The notes beneath the pieces were generated by a model. That model saw only the letters and a program-made list of their open reading frames with translations. It made no database searches and was not told the DNA's origin. Source: Sclerodactyla briareus (taxonomy: Eukaryota; Echinodermata; Holothuroidea; Dendrochirotida; Sclerodactylidae). From it: a stretch of 64,000 nucleotides of DNA. How positions within the stretch are numbered: position 1 is the stretch's first letter; the number at the start of each line of letters is the position of its first letter. Positions 60,304 through 64,000 of this stretch are shown piece by piece. The stretch covers positions 248,001 through 312,000 of the forward strand of contig JAODTK010004710.1 of the NCBI GenBank assembly GCA_026419785.1. Direction: 5' to 3'. The translations under genes were made by a program, and so were the position numbers.

Positions 60304-60454
60304 TACATTCGTTAACCAGTAGGCTCTATCCGTCATTTGTTTTTAGTCAGGCCTACAACAGTAACAATGCGATCACTATCCAATCCGCTGACCAAATTTA
60401 TTGCCTCGAGCATTCGATCGTGTATGACCCTGCAATTCCAGAAACTGGACGATA

Positions 60455-60535
60455 AGTGTTCCTTTCCTACCCGGTTTTCGAACCCACGACCCACGGTTGG
60501 ATGCCGACAGTTTTTAACAATTAGACAATTCGAAT
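60455..60535 (-). repeat. tRNA-like SINE head
   Basis: On the minus strand a TTGTCTAATTGTTAAAAACT stretch (A-box-like) is followed about 30 bases on by GTGGGTTCGAAAACC, a near-consensus B box. The left-hand segmental copy does not have it at the matching place. Confidence 0.4.
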
Positions 60536-61075
60536 TCGTTTAATCATTATTTGTCCCCCACGAGGTGCCCGTATAGCCATCGTACTGTAAGCATTTGTTC
60601 CGTTACCACACGTTACCTCACGTGCTAAAGTTGTGTAGGCCTCTTTGGGGGGTTGGTTTACTTGTAGAAACGTAGTGCGCGATGAATGTGGCCGTTTCGT
60701 CATGGCACCCATGTATAGTGGTGACACAACTGGCAACCGTGTGGACCTAAGACTATACTACAGGTTGTACACGCCCAGGCATTTGTGATATTATTCGAAA
60801 CTGAAACCCACAGTAGCGCATACTACAGCTGCATGTATGAGTGGGTATTATTGTTAATTTGATCAAGGGTAATTTTAGGCCCCTTTGCCGTTGTTGATCA
60901 ATATCCATCCTTTATCTTGAAATTACTTCCTTGAATCCTGTCCTCTCATAATTAAACCGTCTGTGATAAGTCTAGTTCTGGCCTTGAGTAAGCAAGGAAA
61001 TTGTCAACTATTTAACCAGTTTTTTTGTGGCATATAATCCATTGACCGAGACCTTTCGCGACCGATATCCTCCCC

Positions 61076-61475
61076 CCCCCCCCCCCTGCTTTGGGGCCCT
61101 GGACTACCAAGCCAAACTTGCCTGGTGGCTGCCTCTCGCTGAGGCCAGGTCAGGACAGAATGTGTGTTTTTCCGTGGTGTGATAAGATTTCAATAAAATC
61201 AAAGTAAGTATTCAATCATTTTACAAGCCTTCCTCATTTGAGCGCATCTGTGATAGTGTTAGTTTATATATTCCTACTTGTTTGATGGTTTCCACTTCAA
61301 AAATTTGTAATAACAGTTCTGTACCAATGTTACAGGGTTGTATGTTACGCTTGTATTCAGTCCCAGCACAAAGGTACTACTCACCAGAGCACCAATGGTG
61401 CTGAAGCTCATACTGCTCAATGTACCACCTACGAATGTAATTAATGTTATAAATGTTCAAGATCATGAGGCCAAG
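61076..61475. other. Unassigned DNA after the duplication
   Basis: The duplication ends at a C tract (about 61073-61086). I see no exon or repeat in what follows. Confidence 0.4.
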
Positions 61476-61479
61476 AGGC

Positions 61480-62420
61480 CAGTTTCACACAATGGCCTCT
61501 TGTTCCCTCCTTACGCCTTTTTACCTTGATTCTCATATGGCCAAAGATGTCTGAGCAGTCCATAAACAGTCCACAGAATGAGTCCCAGGGCCCATGCCGG
61601 TGGGACTTGGGTCCTAAAGCCCTGGACACGGCTATTACCATATTTTTGACCCGATCAATCAGCCACTTTGTAGGAAATACAAGATTTTGGAGGGCCATAG
61701 GGCCATCTGGGCCCTGGGCCCACAATTTCTGAAAACAACTACCAATGCCCCTCTACCCAAGCACATGTAACTTTGAAGAAAATCAATTGAAGCTTGTAGG
61801 AGGAAATGCAATTTCCAGTCCCATTGTGTGAAATTTCATAAATGGCCCCTAAGGCCCAGGTGAGCCTTGGATCTCAAACATTCCTGAACACCCTGAAGGA
61901 CGCTGTTGGACCATCAATGTGACCAAACATCAGCACTGTGCATTATTTGTAGGAGATACAAATTATTGGCGGTATTTCATATAATGGTCCCGAGGGCCCA
62001 AATTTAGCCATGAGCCCAACATTCCGGAACAATCCCCAATGGCCACTCTACCCAAAACATTATATGTACTCTGACCTAAATCAATTGAAGCTTGTGGGGA
62101 AAGGTGCATTTTTAGTATCCTTGTGTGAATTTCATAAAACTAACTGGCCCTTGGGGTTTGAATGGACCTTGGCCCAACAATTCCTGAACAAACACCCCTA
62201 AGGTACTGCTGTTAACCATCATTACGATCGAATGTCAGCACTGAGCACCAAACTTTGTAGTATGAGAATCTTCTGGTTTCATATAATGAACCCTAGAGTC
62301 CAAACCGGGCCGACCACCCAATTAACCCTCGCACCCAAAGACCGTCCACACGGAACTTTGAGGAAAATCAATAAAGCTTGTGGGAAGAGTTGCATTCCAA
62401 GTACCATATGTTAATTTCGT
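61480..62420 (+). repeat. ~290-bp tandem repeat, about three units
   Basis: The phrase CAATTGAAGCTTGT(A/G)GG, followed by GTGTGAA(A)TTTCATA and GGCCC, occurs at about 61782 and 62082, and in weaker form at 62369. CTCTACCCAA and TTCCTGAACA phrases repeat in the same order. It lies in the putative first intron of EPDR1-like gene 2. Confidence 0.7.
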
Positions 62421-62541
62421 AGATAGGTAGATAGATATCTTAGACCTGTTCGGCCTTGGCCTCGAAGGTTGTGCATTTATAACCACTCGTTGATGTTGAC
62501 ATAGTACGGGACATTGAGATAATTTGTTATTCTCTCTACAG

Positions 62542-62788
62542 TTCGGTCAAGATGAGGAACCTCCTGCTTCTAATTGCCGTTACTATGGCGACAGGTTCGA
62601 TTATCCCGGAATTGACCATTGGATAAAATTATACCCCGTGTCATACGATGTCTCAGTGGGGAGGGCACCGCTCCCCAGTGAGTGGGACCATCGCAAAGAG
62701 AATAACAACAGAACTCAACAAAGCTTCGACTGGCTCGGACTCCGAAAGAGAGTTATAGAGGAGAAGAAGTCGAGATTGCCGGAAGACG
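62542..62788 (+). CDS. EPDR1: EPDR1-like gene 2, signal-peptide exon
   Basis: The acceptor TTCTCTCTACAG ends at 62541, the ATG is at 62552, and the donor GACG|GTTAAG starts at 62789. It encodes MRNLLLLIAVTMATGS, a signal peptide closely matching gene 1, then CHTMSQW. After one or two G-run shifts it reads SEWDHRKENNNRTQQSFD followed by LRKRVIEEKK. The latter is the conserved SFDG-(x)n-RVR-V-x-EE block of EPDR1, and NRT is a glycosylation site. An in-frame TAA at about 62624 in the signal-peptide frame and the shift into the second frame mean this copy is either damaged or contains base errors. In gene 1 the next exon lies 2.4 kb away; here that would be beyond the window. Confidence 0.75.
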
Positions 62789-64000
62789 GTTAAGCGCGAA
62801 ATAGAATTTGTTCGCACTCCCAGGCACAGAAGTGGGTTGTCCGCCCCTAGTGGTTGAGCCTCTGATTCGAGGGTAGTGCAGAGAACAGTGACAAATTAGG
62901 TAACTGAAGATTTGGGGGCCCCTCAAAGTTGAGACGTGCTGTTTACATCGTCTAACACCCCGCAAACGCTGACCTAAAACTGATTTATCGTGCAGTTTGA
63001 ACTTTCGTAAGTTTGTATTCAATTTCCCTAAACGGCAAGAAACACATACACTATAACAACAAAGTCAGTTCAAACGACTAGTTTTTTTAAGGGCGGCGGT
63101 TGCCTTGACAACTCGGCAACCCTCGCACTCCCGCTCGGGATAGTCTCAACAACTTTGTGCGCGTCGGCCAACATGTGGCTTGTAGAGCTGCCTGGGTAAT
63201 TTTCCTCATCTCGACTATACTGGTGAGGCGGGGCCTTTTTCGAACCTTGGAAGTTAATATAAGATTTTTGAACATGAAGTTGCGGTATACGAAGCAAGAG
63301 AAAGATCCTGTATAAAGGCTGAGGTTTGTGAACCAACGGTTTGTCTGGTACCCAGACGGGGCCGCCGCCTTTCTGACTGGAAGGAGTTGGAGGAGGTTCT
63401 AAACATTGAAAAGAGTTACCGTGGTCCAGGCGAGATGATATCAACGACCGGATTGTATACAGTGACAGGCATCAGTCTCGGTTCATTACAGATCTGTTCG
63501 GCCATGCCGGCGTTGTCGGTAATGATCATCCATGTTTACGGACTAATCAAAGGGTATTTTCCCGAATCGTGCGGACTAAGGATAAAGGCTTCTCCCAACC
63601 TCGTTAATCCCTCAGGCAACGAGGTAATAATTGCAAGTTGACGATAGAAGCCTAATTTGGTGCTGACACAGTTGAGGATTGATTTTTAACTTGTTGTTGA
63701 GAGTCCCCCCCTCTCCTTACTTCGATTGTCTTTGATGCACATTTGAAAACCGCGACGCGACGCTGATCTTTGATGCAGAGGGCAGTCGGCCCGTCGATGG
63801 TAGTTTGATGTTCACCGCTATGGTTAGTGCCTAGCCCCCGTGACACCTTCTCTTTTTTCCCACTTCCTTCCCCACCCCGTGACACCAGTATATGCGGGGT
63901 ACCAGTAGCGAAATAGCCGGTGGGCTAATGAGCAGGGTGGTAACGAGAGTATCATTGGTGCTTATGCGGGTGCGTTACCCATGTGAATTCACCTGAGCTG
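62789..64000. other. Intron and unassigned DNA to the window edge
   Basis: I find no match to the central EPDR exon before the window ends. Frames at 63070-63444 (minus) and 63387-63641 (plus) are open but show no motif that I can name. Confidence 0.45.

Larger units (their letters stand above)
50640..61075 (+). repeat. Segmental duplication, right copy
   Basis: It is the counterpart of 21830-34725, offset by 28.8 kb at the left end and 26.3 kb at the right because each copy has its own insertions. Private to this copy: roughly 52700-53515 (with the ACACCGGTGTCGACACC palindromic stretch near 52980), 54586-58113, 58443-59574 and 60180-60303. The copies are easily aligned by eye but differ by many indels. 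Confidence 0.85.

Overview
This is a gene-poor, repeat-dense stretch of a metazoan nuclear genome. There are no prokaryotic gene blocks. Coding sequence appears only as short exons with splice sites, and almost everything else is mobile-element debris, tandem repeats and long G or C homopolymers. The one host gene family I recognise is the ependymin-related family (EPDR1/MERP-like secreted proteins), which is expanded in several marine invertebrate groups such as echinoderms, molluscs and brachiopods. A marine invertebrate, perhaps an echinoderm, is my best guess, but nothing here fixes the phylum. Many reading frames break at homopolymer runs, which suggests indel errors in a long-read assembly as well as genuine decay.

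Layout. 1-1405: one arm of a dispersed repeat whose inverted partner lies at about 47000-48500. 1548-2824: a small element with inverted ends. 3699-9380: a Ty3/gypsy-type LTR retrotransposon with two LTRs, a likely primer-binding site, a short target duplication and decayed gag, reverse transcriptase, RNase H and integrase. 10974-15560: a reversed hAT-like non-autonomous element interrupted by a large palindromic (foldback-like) repeat. 15960-20215: repeats and a LINE ORF1 fragment with zinc knuckles. 20216-21726: another copy of the hAT-like family. 21830-34725 and 50640-61075: the two copies of a direct segmental duplication, each with private transposon insertions (27430-31137 with a nested copy inside; about 32955-34416; 54586-58113; 58443-59574; 60180-60303). 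Several are bounded by target-site duplications, and two are confirmed by an empty site in the paralogous copy.

The EPDR1-like locus is on the + strand. Three related copies of a putative promoter plus 5' non-coding exon end at 32188, 37332 and 60025. A signal-peptide exon occurs twice (43230-43463 and 62542-62788). A central exon (45877-46088) and a terminal exon (49676-49869) complete the first gene, with a polyadenylation signal at 50383. The second gene runs off the right edge. Intron 1 carries a cluster of nuclear-receptor-type direct repeats (DR1, DR4, DR5) embedded in repeat DNA. The second EPDR copy lies just beyond the right-hand copy of the segmental duplication, so the duplication probably helped create this small tandem gene cluster.
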